A DNA stretch of 64,000 nucleotides from Klebsiella spallanzanii (GCF_902158555.1 NZ_CABGGS010000004.1:1-64000), one strand, 5' to 3'; positions 31,258-42,661 are shown, counted from the stretch's first letter. The notes: a model not told the origin generated them from the sequence alone. Numbers and translations: made by a program.

Positions 31258-33654
31258 TCACAGGGAGCTCTGGTACGGTAAAATGTTCGAACGCAGCATT
31301 TGCTGAGTGCCGAGACCGTAATTGGAGCTCAGGCCGCGCAGCTCAATGTTAAAGCCGAAGGTGTTATCGTATTTGCTTTCGCTGCTGCTGTTATCCCAGC
31401 CGTTGATCTTACGTTCATAGCCGACGCGGATAGCGTAGCAGCAGGAGCTATACTGCACCCCTAACATCTGGTTCGCTGACTTTCTGGTATTCGTGTCGTA
31501 GTAGTACGCGCCAACGACGGCCCAACGATCGACGATTGGCCAGCTGGCGGTCATCCCCACCTGCGAAATACCATCTTTATACTGCTTAGCGGTGGAATAC
31601 GAAGGCAGAGTCGCCTGAATATATTCCGGGCTCGCGTAACGATAGTTAAGTTGTACTAAACGGTTTTCGTCGCGACGGTATTCCACGGTTCCGCTACCGG
31701 TAGCGACGTTATCCAGACGTGTATCGTACTGAATTCCCCCGCGTAAACCCCAGTCATCGGTGATGCGCCAGTAGGTATCGCCAGCCCATACCAGTGAACC
31801 TCGCGTGTCGTTATTCTCCCAGTTGATGTTGTCATCACCGGTACGCGACTCGGTGAAATAGTAGATTTGACCAACGGAAATATTAAAACGTTCAACTGCG
31901 GCGGAATCATAAACGCGAGATGTGACGCCGGTAGTGAGTTGGTTGGCAGAGGCAATGCGGTCGAGGCCGCTGTATGAACGGTCGCGGAACAGGCCGCTGT
32001 AGTCTGATTGCAGCAACGTTGAGTCGTAGGTGCCAATATGGCTCTGGTCACGATACGGAATATACAGATACTGCATACGCGGTTCGAGCGTCTGGGTATA
32101 GCTCTCCTGCATATCGCGCTCGAAAACCATTTTGCCATCGACTTTAAACTGCGGCATCACGCGGTTTGCCGAATCCTTCAGAGCATTTGCGGAATTAAGC
32201 GCATTTTGATTTGAGTCTGAAGGATTATTGTTGTACTGCCGCTTAGCGTAAGCGCGGTATTCATCGATGTTGTTCTGCTGATAGTGGGTTGCCAGCAGCT
32301 TCGCCTCAGTATTGATGCTTCCCCAGCCGTTAGACAGCGGCAGGTTGATGGTTGGCTCGAAGTGAAGACGGGTCGCTTCCGGCATATTACTGTTCGAGTT
32401 AACAAAATGCACAGCTTGCCCGTAAAAATGGGTATCAAACGGGCCGACGTCGTTCTGGTAGTAGTTCACGTCCAACTGCGGCTCGGCGGAGTAAGCGTTG
32501 CTGGAGTCGCGGTCAAAGACCTGGAACTGCTTGGTGGATACGGTGGCGTCAAAGTTCTGATTTGCATAGCCTGCGCTGAGTTTTTGCGTAGCGTAGCCAT
32601 CGGTACTTGAACCGTATTTGGAGCTGAAATCGTTAAAGTAGTCCGGGTCGCTGACTTTGGTGTAGTCGGCGTTAAAACGCCACACCTGATCTACGACGCC
32701 AGAATGGTTCCAGTAGAACAGCCAGCGGCGGCTGTTGCTGTCGCCAGAGTGATCGTCCTCGTAAACTTTATCCGACGGCAGGTAATCGAATTCGATTAAG
32801 CCTGCTCCTGCCTGAGTCAGATAGCGGAATTCGTTTTCCCACATCACGCCGCCGCGCTTGCTCATATAGTGCGGGGTCAGCGTGGCATCGAAGTTCGGGG
32901 CGATGTTCCAGTAGTAAGGAAGATAGAACTCCGCGCCGTTCTTGGTGCTGTATTTGGCGTTGGGGATCAGGAAGCCTGAGCGGCGCTTGTCGCCCACCGG
33001 CAGCTGCAGGTAGGGGCTGTAAAAAATCGGCACGGAACCGAGCTTAAAGCGCGCGTTCCAGATCTCCGCCACCTGCTCTTCGCGGTCGTGGATAACTTCG
33101 CTGCCGACGACGCTCCAGGTGTCAGAACCCGGCAGACAGGAGGTAAAGCTGCCGTTTTCTAAGATGGTGTAGCGGTTTTCGCCGCGCTGTTTCATTAGGT
33201 CTGCGGTACCGCGCCCCTGACGACCGACCATTTGGTAATCGCCCTGCCAGACGTTGGTATCTTTGGTGTTGAGATTCGACCAGGCTTTCGGCCCTTTAAG
33301 GATCACCTGGTTGTCGTCATAGTGAACATTACCGAGGGCATCAACCGTGCGCACCGGCTGCGGTTGACCTGCGGCCTGCTGCTGGTGAAGCTGAACCTCA
33401 TCGGCCTGCAGGCGGCTGTTTCCCTGATTGATATCAACGTTGCCGGTAAATACGGCGTTATCAGGGTAATTGCCTTTCGCATGGTCGGCATCGATCGTCA
33501 CCGGCAGGTCGTTAGGTTTCCCTTCGACCAAAGGACGATTGTAGCTTGGGACGCCAAGCATACACTGCGTGGCGAGATCGGCAGCGAGACCCTGCTGGCT
33601 ATACAAGGCGCTGGCAATCATGGTGGCCAGGAGGCTGGGAATACGTTTTTTCAT
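31258..33654 (-). CDS. lptD: LPS-assembly outer-membrane protein LptD
   Basis: Outer-membrane beta-barrel that, with LptE, inserts lipopolysaccharide. From the ATG at 33654 it has 798 aa (E. coli 784). Signal peptide about 1-24 ending LAA; an N-terminal jellyroll precedes the barrel. The four cysteines of the two essential disulphides are visible: one in ATQC, one in TSCLPG and the adjacent pair in SSCCYA. The extra length lies mostly in one loop near residues 460-490, rich in Asn, Ser and Ala. An 8-residue upstream extension has no support. Confidence 0.96.
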   Translation of the reverse strand: MKKRIPSLLATMIASALYSQQGLAADLATQCMLGVPSYNRPLVEGKPNDLPVTIDADHAKGNYPDNAVFTGNVDINQGNSRLQADEVQLHQQQAAGQPQPVRTVDALGNVHYDDNQVILKGPKAWSNLNTKDTNVWQGDYQMVGRQGRGTADLMKQRGENRYTILENGSFTSCLPGSDTWSVVGSEVIHDREEQVAEIWNARFKLGSVPIFYSPYLQLPVGDKRRSGFLIPNAKYSTKNGAEFYLPYYWNIAPNFDATLTPHYMSKRGGVMWENEFRYLTQAGAGLIEFDYLPSDKVYEDDHSGDSNSRRWLFYWNHSGVVDQVWRFNADYTKVSDPDYFNDFSSKYGSSTDGYATQKLSAGYANQNFDATVSTKQFQVFDRDSSNAYSAEPQLDVNYYQNDVGPFDTHFYGQAVHFVNSNSNMPEATRLHFEPTINLPLSNGWGSINTEAKLLATHYQQNNIDEYRAYAKRQYNNNPSDSNQNALNSANALKDSANRVMPQFKVDGKMVFERDMQESYTQTLEPRMQYLYIPYRDQSHIGTYDSTLLQSDYSGLFRDRSYSGLDRIASANQLTTGVTSRVYDSAAVERFNISVGQIYYFTESRTGDDNINWENNDTRGSLVWAGDTYWRITDDWGLRGGIQYDTRLDNVATGSGTVEYRRDENRLVQLNYRYASPEYIQATLPSYSTAKQYKDGISQVGMTASWPIVDRWAVVGAYYYDTNTRKSANQMLGVQYSSCCYAIRVGYERKINGWDNSSSESKYDNTFGFNIELRGLSSNYGLGTQQMLRSNILPYQSSL

Positions 33655-33898
33655 ACGTTGTATTTGTTGTTCCGTCATCGTGTGGCAGCGGCTTGCAAAC
33701 GGTCAGAGCCTAACGTACTCATCTTAATCGCGCTAGTGTTAATCCTGCCCGTTTACTTCCCGAGCGTTAGGCACCGTGTAGAATGACGAGTATGATAAAG
33801 CAAATTATAGGCTATGTCCCACAATTGACCGAGGCGTCAGCGCTTTGTAACGTGCGGTCATATATAGCTTAACTGGCGGCAGAGAGATTGGGGAGTCT
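33655..33898. promoter_or_regulatory. Divergent lptD/djlA promoter region
   Basis: A 244-bp region between divergent genes. For djlA, TTGACC at 33825-33830 with a 17-bp spacer and TAACGT is a weak candidate promoter. No operator was recognised. No further gene is seen. Confidence 0.35.
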
Positions 33899-34726
33899 AT
33901 GCAGTATTTGGGTAAAATAATTGGCGTTGCGGTTGCGTTGATGATGGGGGGCGGCTTCTGGGGCGTGGTGCTGGGCTTTTTAGTCGGGCATATGTTTGAC
34001 CGTGCGCGCAGTCGCCGGCTGAATGTTTTTGCCAACCAGCAGGAGCGCCAGTCGCTGTTCTTCTCCACCACTTTCGAAGTGATGGGGCATCTGACCAAAT
34101 CTAAAGGCCGCGTCACCGAAGCCGATATTCATGTCGCCAATTTGCTGATGGATCGGATGAATCTGCACGGCGAAGCGCGAACTGCGGCTCAGCACGCATT
34201 TCGGGTAGGGAAATCAGACGATTACCCGCTGCGTGAGAAAATGCGCCAGCTGCGCAGCGTCTGCTTTGGCCGTTTCGATTTGATTCGGATGTTTCTGGAA
34301 ATTCAGCTGCAGGCGGCCTTCGCCGACGGTGAGCTGCATCCGAATGAGCGCGAGGTTTTGTTTGTCATCGCCGATGAGCTGGGCATTTCTCGCGCCCAGT
34401 TCGAGCAGTTCCTGCGTATGATGCAGGGCGGCGCCCAGTTTGGCGGCGGTTCGCAGCAGCAATCGTACGGTCAGCACGGCGGCAATGCCGGCTGGCAGCA
34501 GGCGCAGCGCGGACCAACCCTCGAAGATGCCTGTAACGTATTAGGGGTGAAGCCAACCGACGACGCCGCGACCGTCAAGCGCGCCTACCGTAAGCTGATG
34601 AGCGAGCACCATCCGGATAAGCTGGTGGCGAAAGGTCTGCCGCCGGAAATGATGGAGATGGCTAAGCAAAAAGCGCAGGAGATCCAGAAAGCCTGGGAGC
34701 TGATTAAAGAGCAGCGCGGGTTTTAA
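33899..34726 (+). CDS. djlA: Membrane-anchored DnaJ-like co-chaperone DjlA
   Basis: Co-chaperone of DnaK; its overproduction in E. coli activates the Rcs system. It has 275 aa (E. coli 271). An N-terminal membrane helix (about 6-30, Gly-rich) is followed by a TerB-like helical domain, a Gln/Gly-rich linker and a C-terminal J domain with the HPD motif (HHPDKLV). ATG at 33899 after GGGGAGTCT. Confidence 0.96.
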   Translation: MQYLGKIIGVAVALMMGGGFWGVVLGFLVGHMFDRARSRRLNVFANQQERQSLFFSTTFEVMGHLTKSKGRVTEADIHVANLLMDRMNLHGEARTAAQHAFRVGKSDDYPLREKMRQLRSVCFGRFDLIRMFLEIQLQAAFADGELHPNEREVLFVIADELGISRAQFEQFLRMMQGGAQFGGGSQQQSYGQHGGNAGWQQAQRGPTLEDACNVLGVKPTDDAATVKRAYRKLMSEHHPDKLVAKGLPPEMMEMAKQKAQEIQKAWELIKEQRGF

Positions 34727-34880
34727 GACTCTATCCTTTGGCGCTTTTTCGGGCGATATTGTTTAAAGGCATCGATTTTTATTATCAGTACGATGAATGT
34801 TCCTCTTCTTCATGATTCACCAGTTACTTCCGGATATGATTTAACTCTGTGGTAACAGGTAAATCTGTCATTTTCCGCTT

Positions 34881-34907
34881 CGGGGCGCAGAAAATTTCTG
34901 CGCCCCG
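34881..34907. repeat. Perfect 13-bp palindrome upstream of citX
   Basis: CGGGGCGCAGAAA (34881-34893) and its complement (34895-34907) flank a single base. It lies between djlA and citX. It could end djlA transcripts, although no U tract follows, or be an operator. The surrounding 34727-35007 gap shows nothing else that is recognisable. Confidence 0.5.
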
Positions 34908-35007
34908 TCTCCAAAACAGGGATCGTTTAGCGATACAATCAGCGCCATTAATCGCTACTGCGACGGCAGCCCGAACGCTGCCATTTATTAAGTGAGGAGA
35001 GGAACAA

Positions 35008-35547
35008 ATGTCAGTGGATAGTCTCGCCCGTATGGGCGTAAGCATGGAAGCGCTGCTGGCGGCGAAAGAGCTGCGTGCGGCTCGCCAGGCCGACTGGTTA
35101 GCCCATTATCAACAGCCGGTGATTTCGCTGACCCTGGTGACGCCGGGCGCGGTGAAAGACAGCATTCGCTACCGTAATACCATGGGCGTAGCGCTGCAGG
35201 CCTGCGATCAGATGCTGTGGCAACACCGTTGGAAAACGCTGGATCGCCAGGTGCTGTGGCTGCCGACCGGGCCGGAAGCGCTGTGGTGCATTGATCATAC
35301 CGCCAGCGAAGTTAAAGCGTTCTGTACTGACCTCGAGCAGACCCACCCGCTGGGCCGCCTGTGGGATATCGACGTGATTTGCCCGAAAAATGGCCTGGTT
35401 GGCCGTCAGTCAATGGGTGAAAACCAGCGCCGCTGCCTGCTGTGCGACGAACCTGCGCATGCCTGTGCCCGCAGCCGCCGTCATGACACCGATCAGGTTG
35501 TTGCTCGCGTTGAGCAGATGATTGATGCGTGGTTTGCCCGCGATTAA
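35008..35547 (+). CDS. citX: Holo-citrate lyase synthase (phosphoribosyl-dephospho-CoA transferase)
   Basis: Transfers the CitG-made prosthetic group onto apo-CitD. It has 179 aa (E. coli CitX 183). The family core HPLGRLWDIDV and the cysteine motif RRCLLCDEPAHACARSRRH are intact. AGGAGAGG lies a few bases before the ATG. It is alone between djlA and rluA, 27 kb from citCDEFG. It therefore fills the one maturation step missing from that operon. Mobile or decayed remnants were not seen beside it. Confidence 0.92.
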   Translation: MSVDSLARMGVSMEALLAAKELRAARQADWLAHYQQPVISLTLVTPGAVKDSIRYRNTMGVALQACDQMLWQHRWKTLDRQVLWLPTGPEALWCIDHTASEVKAFCTDLEQTHPLGRLWDIDVICPKNGLVGRQSMGENQRRCLLCDEPAHACARSRRHDTDQVVARVEQMIDAWFARD

Positions 35548-35582
35548 CGTGAACGTCTCGTTTGCTGAATAAGCGATGGGAT

Positions 35583-35617
35583 AGCCCGGGTGAGCCGCTA
35601 GCGGCACGACCCGGGAC
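35583..35617. repeat. Palindromic hairpin between citX and rluA
   Basis: CCCGGGT (35585-35591) pairs with ACCCGGG (35609-35615) and encloses the palindrome GCCGCTAGCGGC. It resembles REP-type extragenic palindromes. It lies between convergent genes and may end both transcripts. Confidence 0.6.
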
Positions 35618-35629
35618 AGATCTGAACGG

Positions 35630-36289
35630 TCAGAAATCGACCGGTGCGCGAAACGTCATCGTGTTTCCGAACGAAGGGTGGGTGATGGTCAGCGTTTCGG
35701 CGTGCAGCAGCAGACGCTGCGCCATAGCCAACGCTTCCGGCGAGGCATAAAAGCGGTCGCCAAGAATCGGATGGCCCAGCGCCAGCATATGTACGCGCAG
35801 CTGATGCGAACGTCCGGTAATCGGCTTCAGGCGCACGCGGGCGGTATTATCCTCCGCGTACTCCAGCACTTCATACTCGGTTTGCGCCGCTTTGCCGGTT
35901 TCGTAACACACCTTCTGCTTTGGCCGGTTCGGCCAGTCGCAAATTAGCGGTAAATCAACCAGACCTTCCGCTTTTTCCGGGTGCCCCCATATGCGGGCGA
36001 CATACTGCTTTTTCGGCTCGCGTTCGCGGAACTGACGCTTTAGCTCGCGCTCGGCCGCTTTGGTCAGGGCCACCACAATCACGCCGCTGGTGGCCATATC
36101 CAGCCGGTGCACCGACTCCGCCTGCGGGAAGTCGCGCTGAATGCGCGTCATCACGCTGTCTTTGTGCTCAGCAAGCCGACCCGGCACGGACAACAAGCCG
36201 CTCGGCTTGTTAACCACTATAATATGCTCATCCTGGTAGAGGATTACCAGCCAGGGATCCTGCGGCGGATTGTAGTTTTCCATCGCCAT
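35630..36289 (-). CDS. rluA: Dual-specificity 23S rRNA/tRNA pseudouridine synthase
   Basis: Makes pseudouridine 746 in 23S rRNA and 32 in certain tRNAs. It has 219 aa as in E. coli. The catalytic Asp64 lies in HRLDMATSG, and the C-terminal LKPITGRSHQLRVHM motif is present. Lies 12 bp after rapA on the same strand, so the two are probably co-transcribed. Confidence 0.97.
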   Translation of the reverse strand: MAMENYNPPQDPWLVILYQDEHIIVVNKPSGLLSVPGRLAEHKDSVMTRIQRDFPQAESVHRLDMATSGVIVVALTKAAERELKRQFREREPKKQYVARIWGHPEKAEGLVDLPLICDWPNRPKQKVCYETGKAAQTEYEVLEYAEDNTARVRLKPITGRSHQLRVHMLALGHPILGDRFYASPEALAMAQRLLLHAETLTITHPSFGNTMTFRAPVDF

Positions 36290-36301
36290 CTTCGCGTTCC
36301 G

Positions 36302-39208
36302 TTACTGGTGAGTGACCACGATTAAGCGCAGCGCATCAAGACGCCAGCCCGCCTGAGCCAGTGCGTCCATAACCTGCTGACGGTTGCTCTCGATAGCCGC
36401 CAGTTCATCATCGCGGATGTTCGGGTTAACGGCACGCAGCGCTTCAAGGCGCGATAGTTCAGCGGTTAGTTTATCGTCAGCTTCTTGACGAGCGGCGTCG
36501 ATCAGCGCCTGGGCCGCTTTTGCGACCTGGCCTTCGCCCTGCTGCAAAATCGCATGAACGTCCTGCTGAACAGCGTTGACCAGTTTGCTGCCGGTATGGC
36601 GGTTAACCGCGCTCAGCTGGCGGTTAAAGCTTTCAAACTCCACCTGACCGGCGAGGTTGTTGCCGTTTTTGTCGAGCAGCATGCGCACCGGCGTCGGCGG
36701 CAGGAAGCGGTTGAGCTGTAGATGCTTCGGCGCCTGGGCTTCAACAACGTAAATCAGCTCCAGCAGCAGGGTTCCCACCGGCAGCGCTTTGTTCTTCAGC
36801 AGCGAGATGGTGCTGCTGCCGGTATCGCCGGAAAGGATCAGATCCAGACCGTTGATAATCAGCGGATGTTCCCAGGTGATGAACTGCGCGTCTTCGCGGG
36901 ACAGGGCAACATCACGCTCGAAGGTAATGGTGCAGCCATCTTCCGGCAGGCCCGGGAAATCCGGGACCAGCATGTGGTCGGATGGGGTCAGCACAATCAG
37001 GTTTTCACCGCGATCGTCCTGGTTGATGCCGACGATATCAAACAGGTTCATGGAGAAAGCGATCAGGCTGGTGTCGTCATCCTGCTCTTCAATGCTTTCC
37101 GCCAGTGCCTGGGCTTTTTCTCCGCCGTTGGAATGGATTTCCAGCAGGCGGTCGCGGCCTTGCTCCAACTGCGCTTTCAGCGCTTCATGCTGCTGGCGGC
37201 AGGCTTTGATCAGGTCGTCGAAGCCGTCGGTGTTTTCAGGCGTGGCGAGATAGTTAATCAGCTCGTTATGTACGCTGTCGTAGACGGTTCGGCCGGTCGG
37301 GCAGGTGTGTTCGAAGGCGTCCAGACCTTCGTGATACCAGCGCACCAGTACCGACTGAGCGGTTCTTTCCAGATACGGTACGTGGATCTGGATATCGTGG
37401 GCCTGGCCGATACGGTCAAGACGGCCAATACGCTGCTCCAGCAGATCGGGGTTGAACGGCAGGTCGAACATCACCAGGTTGCTGGCGAACTGGAAGTTAC
37501 GGCCTTCGGAGCCGATTTCAGAACACAGCAGCACCTGTGCGCCGGTATCTTCTTCGGCAAACCACGCGGCGGCGCGGTCGCGCTCGATGATTGACATCCC
37601 TTCGTGGAACACTGCCGCACGAATGCCTTCGCGCTCGCGCAGGACCTGCTCCAGCTGCAGCGCGGTGGCTGCTTTGGCGCAGATTACCAGCACTTTTTGC
37701 GAGCGATGGCTGGTGAGATGGCCCATCAGCCATTCGACGCGCGGGTCGAAGTTCCACCAGGTGCCAGTATCGCCTTCAAATTCCTGATAAATCTGCTCTG
37801 GATAGAGCATGTCACGGGCGCGTTCTTCGGCGGTTTTACGTGCGCCCATAATGCCAGAAACCTTGATGGCCGTCTGGTATTGGGTCGGCAACGGCAGACG
37901 AATCGTATGCAGCTCGCGTTTCGGGAAGCCTTTGACTCCGTTGCGGGTGTTGCGGAACAGCACGCGGCTGGTGCCGTGGCGGTCCATCAGCATCGAGACC
38001 AGCTCCTGGCGCGCAGCCTGGGCATCATCGCGGTCGCTGTTTGCCGCCTGCAACAGCGGCTCGATATCCTGCTCGCCGATCAGATCGCTCAGGGCGTTTA
38101 GCTCGGTGTCGTTCAGCTTATTACCCGCCAGCAGCAGGGCCACAGCGTCGGCAACCGGGCGGTAGTTTTGCTGTTCTTCAACAAACTGGGCGAAATCGTG
38201 GAAACGGTTAGGATCGAGCAGGCGCAGGCGGGCGAAGTGGCTCTCCATCCCCAGCTGTTCCGGCGTTGCGGTCAGCAGCAGAATGCCCGGTACGCGTTCA
38301 GCCAGCTGTTCAATGGCCTGGTATTCGCGGCTTGGAGCGTCTTCGCTCCACACCAGGTGATGCGCTTCATCGACGACCAGCAGATCCCATTCGGCATCGC
38401 ACAGGTGTTCCAGACGTTGTTTGCTGCGGCGCACGAAATCCAGCGAGCAAATAACCAGCTGTTCGGTTTCGAACGGGTTAATGGCGTCGTGTTGGGCTTC
38501 CGCGTAACGCTCATCATCAAACAGCGAAAAGCGCAGATTAAAACGGCGCAGCATTTCCACCAGCCACTGGTGCTGCAGGGTTTCCGGGACGACAATCAGC
38601 ACGCGTTCGGCGGCGCCGGAGAGCAACTGCTGATGCAGGATCATCCCGGCTTCAATGGTTTTACCGAGGCCGACTTCGTCCGCCAGCAGAACGCGCGGCG
38701 CGTGGCGGCGGCCAACATCGTGGGCGATATTCAACTGATGCGGGATCAGGCTGGTACGCTGGCCGCGCAGACCGCTCCACGGCATACGGTACTGTTCGCT
38801 CTGAAATTTACGCGCGCGATAGCGCAGGGCGAAACGGTCCATGCGGTCGATCTGCCCGGCGAACAGGCGGTCCTGCGGTTTGCTGAAGGACAGCTTGCTG
38901 TCGAGCAGCACTTCACGCAGGGTGACGTTGGCTTCCTGGGTATCAAGGCGAGTGCCGGTGTAGGCTAGCAGACCGTTCTCTTCATTAACTTCGTCAACCT
39001 GGAGCTGCCAGCCTTCGTGGCTGGTGATGGTATCGCCCGGGTTAAACATCACGCGGGTGATCGGGGAATCGTTGCGTGCGTACAGACGATTTTCGCCGAT
39101 GGCAGGGAAAAGCAGGGTGACCATGCGCGCATCCAGCGCAACAACCGTCCCTAATCCCAGTTCGCTCTCTGTGTCGCTAATCCAGCGTTGACCAAGTGTA
39201 AAAGGCAT
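36302..39208 (-). CDS. rapA: RNA polymerase-associated ATPase RapA (HepA)
   Basis: Swi2/Snf2-type translocase that helps recycle RNA polymerase. It has 968 aa from the ATG at 39208, equal to E. coli. N-terminal Tudor-like domains start [12 protein letters not shown]. The helicase core has [14 protein letters not shown] (Walker A) and DEAHH, then the helicase C domain and the RapA C-terminal domain. A 12-residue upstream extension is possible but unsupported. Confidence 0.97.
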   Translation of the reverse strand: MPFTLGQRWISDTESELGLGTVVALDARMVTLLFPAIGENRLYARNDSPITRVMFNPGDTITSHEGWQLQVDEVNEENGLLAYTGTRLDTQEANVTLREVLLDSKLSFSKPQDRLFAGQIDRMDRFALRYRARKFQSEQYRMPWSGLRGQRTSLIPHQLNIAHDVGRRHAPRVLLADEVGLGKTIEAGMILHQQLLSGAAERVLIVVPETLQHQWLVEMLRRFNLRFSLFDDERYAEAQHDAINPFETEQLVICSLDFVRRSKQRLEHLCDAEWDLLVVDEAHHLVWSEDAPSREYQAIEQLAERVPGILLLTATPEQLGMESHFARLRLLDPNRFHDFAQFVEEQQNYRPVADAVALLLAGNKLNDTELNALSDLIGEQDIEPLLQAANSDRDDAQAARQELVSMLMDRHGTSRVLFRNTRNGVKGFPKRELHTIRLPLPTQYQTAIKVSGIMGARKTAEERARDMLYPEQIYQEFEGDTGTWWNFDPRVEWLMGHLTSHRSQKVLVICAKAATALQLEQVLREREGIRAAVFHEGMSIIERDRAAAWFAEEDTGAQVLLCSEIGSEGRNFQFASNLVMFDLPFNPDLLEQRIGRLDRIGQAHDIQIHVPYLERTAQSVLVRWYHEGLDAFEHTCPTGRTVYDSVHNELINYLATPENTDGFDDLIKACRQQHEALKAQLEQGRDRLLEIHSNGGEKAQALAESIEEQDDDTSLIAFSMNLFDIVGINQDDRGENLIVLTPSDHMLVPDFPGLPEDGCTITFERDVALSREDAQFITWEHPLIINGLDLILSGDTGSSTISLLKNKALPVGTLLLELIYVVEAQAPKHLQLNRFLPPTPVRMLLDKNGNNLAGQVEFESFNRQLSAVNRHTGSKLVNAVQQDVHAILQQGEGQVAKAAQALIDAARQEADDKLTAELSRLEALRAVNPNIRDDELAAIESNRQQVMDALAQAGWRLDALRLIVVTHQ

Positions 39209-39395
39209 ATATGTTCGGCTCTTTAGTTCTTTAATTGCAGGCAATAGTTGATCATCTCCATGGAGAATCGGAGATGCGTCAAAATTGGGTCCAGGAATGG
39301 AAAGGGCGCTATATTACTGGATGGCGGAACGTTCGTCACGTCCTCCTCACCCTTCATTTTGCGGCTTTTGTGCCAATGGAATGAGTGAGAAAAAA

Positions 39396-41753
39396 TCAAA
39401 ATAGCCCCAGCTGCCCCGTCACTATTGTAGCAAAATCGTCGTCAACAAAGGGAAGAATTCCTTCGGCGACAGGCTCTAATTGCTTAGAGAGATAGTGCTC
39501 ATAGTCCAGTGGGGACTGTTGATAGTCCACCGGCTCCGGCCCGCCAGTGGTCCAGACGTATTTAATGCTGCCGCGCTGCTGATACTGCTGCGGTCTGCCC
39601 AGCCTGACGTTGTGCTCGTCAGCGAGCCTTGCCGCGCGCACGTGCGGTGGCACGTTACGCTGATACTCTGCCAGCGGACGGCGCAGGCGCTTGCGGTAGA
39701 CCAGCCGATCGTCAAGCTCGCCGTTCATCAGTTTATCAATGGTTTCGCGCACGTAGTTGCGATAGGGCTGATTGCGGAAGATGCGCAGGTAGAGCTCTTG
39801 CTGAAACTGCTGCGCCAGCGGCGTCCAGTCGGTGCGTACCGTCTCCAGCCCTTTAAACACCATGCGCTGTTCGCTTCCTTCCTGAATCATCCCGGCGTAG
39901 CGCTTTTTACTGCCGGTATCCGCGCCGCGAATGGTCGGCATTAAAAAGCGGCAGAAGTGGGTTTCAAACTCCAGCTCCAGGGTGCTGGTCAGGTTATCTT
40001 TGCCAAGCTCCGTCGCCCACCACTCGTTAACAAAGGCCACCAGCGAGCGGCCGATGCTGCTGGCTTCCTCTTCGCTGTGGGGGCGTTTGAGCCACACGAA
40101 GGTGGAGTCGGTATCGCCGTAGATGACGTCATAGCCCTGGGATTCAATCAGCGCTTTGGTCTGGCGCATAATCGCGTGGCCGCGCATGGTGATGGATGAG
40201 GCCAGGCGCGGATCGAAAAAGCGGCAGGCGCTGGTACCGAGTACACCGTAGAAGGCGTTCATGATGATCTTCAGCGCCTGCGACAGCGGTTTGTTTTTGT
40301 GCAGTTTAGCCTCATCGCGCCCGTGCCAGATTTGCCCGACAATCCCCGGCAGGCAGTGCTTTTCTCGCGAGAAGCGCGCGCCAAGAAAACCTTCGGTGCT
40401 GTGAGCATCATCGGGCTGCGCCAGTCCTTCAACCAGCCCTACGGGGTCGATCAGGAAGGTGCGGATAATTGACGGGTACAGGCTTTTATAGTCAAGCACC
40501 AGGACCGAGTCGTACAGGCCCGGGCGCGAGTCCATCACGTAGCCGCCGGGGCTGGCCTGCGGCGGTACTTCGCCAAGGTTTGGCGCGACGTAGCCCAGCC
40601 GGTGCATCCGCGGGAAATAGAGATGGCTGAAGGCGGCCACCGAGCCGCCGTGACGATCCGCAGGCAGGCCGTTGACCGTCGCGCGCTCCAGCAAAAACGG
40701 CATGATCTCGGTTTTATGGAAGATGCGCGTGACCAGCTCGCAGTCCTGCAGGTTGTAGGTGGCCAGCGCCGGTTTATCCTGGTTAAAGCGGCGGTCGATT
40801 TCGTCCATTCGATCCCAGGGATTATCAATGGCTTTCCCTTCGCCGAGCAGCTCGCGGGCGACCGATTCCAGGGAAAAAGAGGAGAAGTTCCAGAAGGCGG
40901 ATTTCAGCGCCTCGATGCCGTCGATAATCAAGCGGCCGTTGGCCTGAGCGAAAAAGACGCCATTTTTAAACCCGTGCTCGCGCCACTCCAGCCCGCTGTT
41001 GCCGCGTCCGAGCATTAGCGGGATACGGTAGCGCTCGGCGTGCTTTTGCAGGACGCGTAAATCGAACTGCACGACGTTCCAGCCGATCAGTACGTCCGGG
41101 TCGTGTTTGGCAAACCAGGCGTTAAGCTTTTCCAGCAGCAGTGGGCGGCTGGCGACGTACTCCAGCTGAAAGTCGACGTCAGGCGGTGAGGCGGGTTCTG
41201 GCCCCAACATATAGACGATGCGCTGACCGCAGCCTTCAAGGCCGATGCAGTAAAGCTCGCCGTGGCGGCTGGTTTCGATATCCAGCGATACCCATTTTAG
41301 CGGCGGGCGGTAGTGGGGGTTGGGCTTCATCCGTGCGTTGATCAGTTGCTGGCCGCGCGCGTCACCTTCGACCCACACCGGGGCGGTGATAAAGCGCTCC
41401 ATCAGATAGCGCTCCGGTGGACGAATATCGCCTTCATATACGGTGATGCCGTTTTCGCGCAGCTTTTTTTCCAGCCGCATCAACTGGCGGTGAGCGCGGC
41501 AGTAAAGGCCAAACACCGGCTGGCGATGAAAATCTTGCAGAGTAAGCGCGGCAAGGCGGTGGCCGTTTTCCCCTTGCAGCAGGCGTTCAACCTGCGCGCG
41601 ATGGGATTCGGGGATGAATGCGACGGACTCCTGCGGCGGTAGAGTGACCTCAAGCGGGCCGTCATCGGTCGCCAGCCAGAAAGTCAGTTCGGTGCCCTGC
41701 GGGATATCCCGCCAGTGACGGGTCAGTAAAAAACCTTCTCGTGGCTGCGTCAC
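39396..41753 (-). CDS. polB: DNA polymerase II
   Basis: SOS-induced family B polymerase with proofreading. It has 785 aa (E. coli 783). Exonuclease motif [11 protein letters not shown] and polymerase motifs [13 protein letters not shown] and YGDTDS are present; the C-terminus ends TGQLGLF, a beta-clamp-binding type tail. A LexA-type box lies 58 bp upstream of the start codon. The 187 bp between polB and rapA should hold the rapA promoter. Confidence 0.97.
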   Translation of the reverse strand: MTQPREGFLLTRHWRDIPQGTELTFWLATDDGPLEVTLPPQESVAFIPESHRAQVERLLQGENGHRLAALTLQDFHRQPVFGLYCRAHRQLMRLEKKLRENGITVYEGDIRPPERYLMERFITAPVWVEGDARGQQLINARMKPNPHYRPPLKWVSLDIETSRHGELYCIGLEGCGQRIVYMLGPEPASPPDVDFQLEYVASRPLLLEKLNAWFAKHDPDVLIGWNVVQFDLRVLQKHAERYRIPLMLGRGNSGLEWREHGFKNGVFFAQANGRLIIDGIEALKSAFWNFSSFSLESVARELLGEGKAIDNPWDRMDEIDRRFNQDKPALATYNLQDCELVTRIFHKTEIMPFLLERATVNGLPADRHGGSVAAFSHLYFPRMHRLGYVAPNLGEVPPQASPGGYVMDSRPGLYDSVLVLDYKSLYPSIIRTFLIDPVGLVEGLAQPDDAHSTEGFLGARFSREKHCLPGIVGQIWHGRDEAKLHKNKPLSQALKIIMNAFYGVLGTSACRFFDPRLASSITMRGHAIMRQTKALIESQGYDVIYGDTDSTFVWLKRPHSEEEASSIGRSLVAFVNEWWATELGKDNLTSTLELEFETHFCRFLMPTIRGADTGSKKRYAGMIQEGSEQRMVFKGLETVRTDWTPLAQQFQQELYLRIFRNQPYRNYVRETIDKLMNGELDDRLVYRKRLRRPLAEYQRNVPPHVRAARLADEHNVRLGRPQQYQQRGSIKYVWTTGGPEPVDYQQSPLDYEHYLSKQLEPVAEGILPFVDDDFATIVTGQLGLF

Positions 41754-41773
41754 GCCGTGCTCTCATCAGTAAA

Positions 41774-41798
41774 AACCAGGCCTGATTATAGCCTGGTT
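41774..41798 (-). terminator. Terminator of araBAD, upstream of polB
   Basis: On the minus strand, AACCAGGC ... GCCTGGTT forms an 8-bp stem (41774-41781 / 41791-41798) followed by TTTTTA. The loop contains TATAAT, which could serve as the polB -10, so terminator and promoter would share sequence. Confidence 0.75.
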
Positions 41799-41810
41799 CA
41801 TGCAATGATG

Positions 41811-41826
41811 CTGGGGTTTTATACAG
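41811..41826. promoter_or_regulatory. LexA (SOS) box of polB
   Basis: On the minus strand it reads CTGTATAAAACCCCAG, one mismatch from the CTGT-N8-ACAG consensus and one base from the E. coli polB box as I recall it. It lies directly upstream of the candidate polB promoter. Confidence 0.8.
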
Positions 41827-41844
41827 GTGTGGGTGGCATCCGTT

Positions 41845-41878
41845 CCCGGAGGCGGCGCTTCGCACCTGTCCGGGCTAC
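41845..41878. repeat. REP-type palindrome between araD and polB
   Basis: CCCGGAGGCGGCGCTTCGCACCTGTCCGGG-type imperfect palindrome ending GGGCTAC, the usual form of enteric REP units. On the minus strand it lies after araD, where such units often protect mRNA ends. Confidence 0.75.
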
Positions 41879-41903
41879 CAGACTGGCAGACGGTTGTGGA
41901 GTT

Positions 41904-42599
41904 TTACTGCCCGTAATAGGCTTTCGCGCCATGTTTACGCAGATAGTGTTTATCCAGCAGCGTTTGCTGCATATCCGGTAATTGCGGTGCCAGTTGGCGA
42001 CAGAAAATGCCCATATAGGCGATCTCCTCCAGCACGATGGCGTTATGCACCGCGTCTTCAGCGTTTTTGCCCCAGGCAAACGGACCGTGAGAGTGCACCA
42101 GTACGCCGGGCATTTGTGCCGGGTCAATACCTTTTTCCCGGAAGGTTTCGACGATCACTTCGCCGGTTTGCCACTCGTATTCACCGTTGATCTCGTCGTC
42201 GGTCATCAGGCGAGTACAGGGGACCGCGCCGTAGAAATAGTCGGCGTGGGTGGTACCAGTGGCGGGAATCGACTGCCCGGCCTGCGCCCAGATGGTGGCG
42301 TGGCGCGAATGGGTGTGGACGATGCCGCCCAGTGTTGGAAATGCCTGATACAGCAGGCGGTGAGTTGGCGTATCCGAAGAGGGTTTTTTCTTGCCTTCAA
42401 CCACTTCGCCAGTCTCAAGGCTGACCACGACCATGTCTTCGGCGGTCATCACGCTGTAGTCGACACCGGAAGGTTTAATCACCAGTACGCCGTGCTCGCG
42501 GTCGACGGCGCTGACGTTGCCCCAGGTGAGAGTGACAAGATTGTGCTTTGGCAGGGCCAGGTTGGCTTCCAGTACCTGGCGTTTGAGATCTTCTAACAT
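41904..42599 (-). CDS. araD: L-ribulose-5-phosphate 4-epimerase
   Basis: Converts L-ribulose-5-phosphate to D-xylulose-5-phosphate. It has 231 aa from the ATG at 42599, as in E. coli. Class II aldolase-like fold with the zinc ligands in HTHSRHAT and HSHGPFAWG. Third gene of araBAD; separated from araA by a repeat. Confidence 0.97.
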   Translation of the reverse strand: MLEDLKRQVLEANLALPKHNLVTLTWGNVSAVDREHGVLVIKPSGVDYSVMTAEDMVVVSLETGEVVEGKKKPSSDTPTHRLLYQAFPTLGGIVHTHSRHATIWAQAGQSIPATGTTHADYFYGAVPCTRLMTDDEINGEYEWQTGEVIVETFREKGIDPAQMPGVLVHSHGPFAWGKNAEDAVHNAIVLEEIAYMGIFCRQLAPQLPDMQQTLLDKHYLRKHGAKAYYGQ

Positions 42600-42620
42600 A
42601 GTGTGCTCCGTATCTGGATT

Positions 42621-42661
42621 CCCCTCACCCCGGCCCTCTCCCTGAGGAAGAGGGCGAGGGG
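42621..42661. repeat. Intercistronic palindromic repeat between araA and araD
   Basis: CCCCTCACCCCGGCCCTCTC pairs imperfectly with GAGGAAGAGGGCGAGGGG, a hairpin unit common in Klebsiella/Enterobacter intergenic DNA. E. coli also carries REP units at this junction. It may lower araD expression relative to araA or protect the mRNA. Confidence 0.75.

Noticed and set aside
33655-33678. Eight-residue N-terminal extension of LptD
   Set aside because: It would place polar residues before the signal peptide; the start at 33654 gives a normal signal sequence.
36722-37594. Open frame of 290 codons on the plus strand opposite rapA
   Set aside because: Shadow of rapA; composition and position match an antisense frame and no family features are present.
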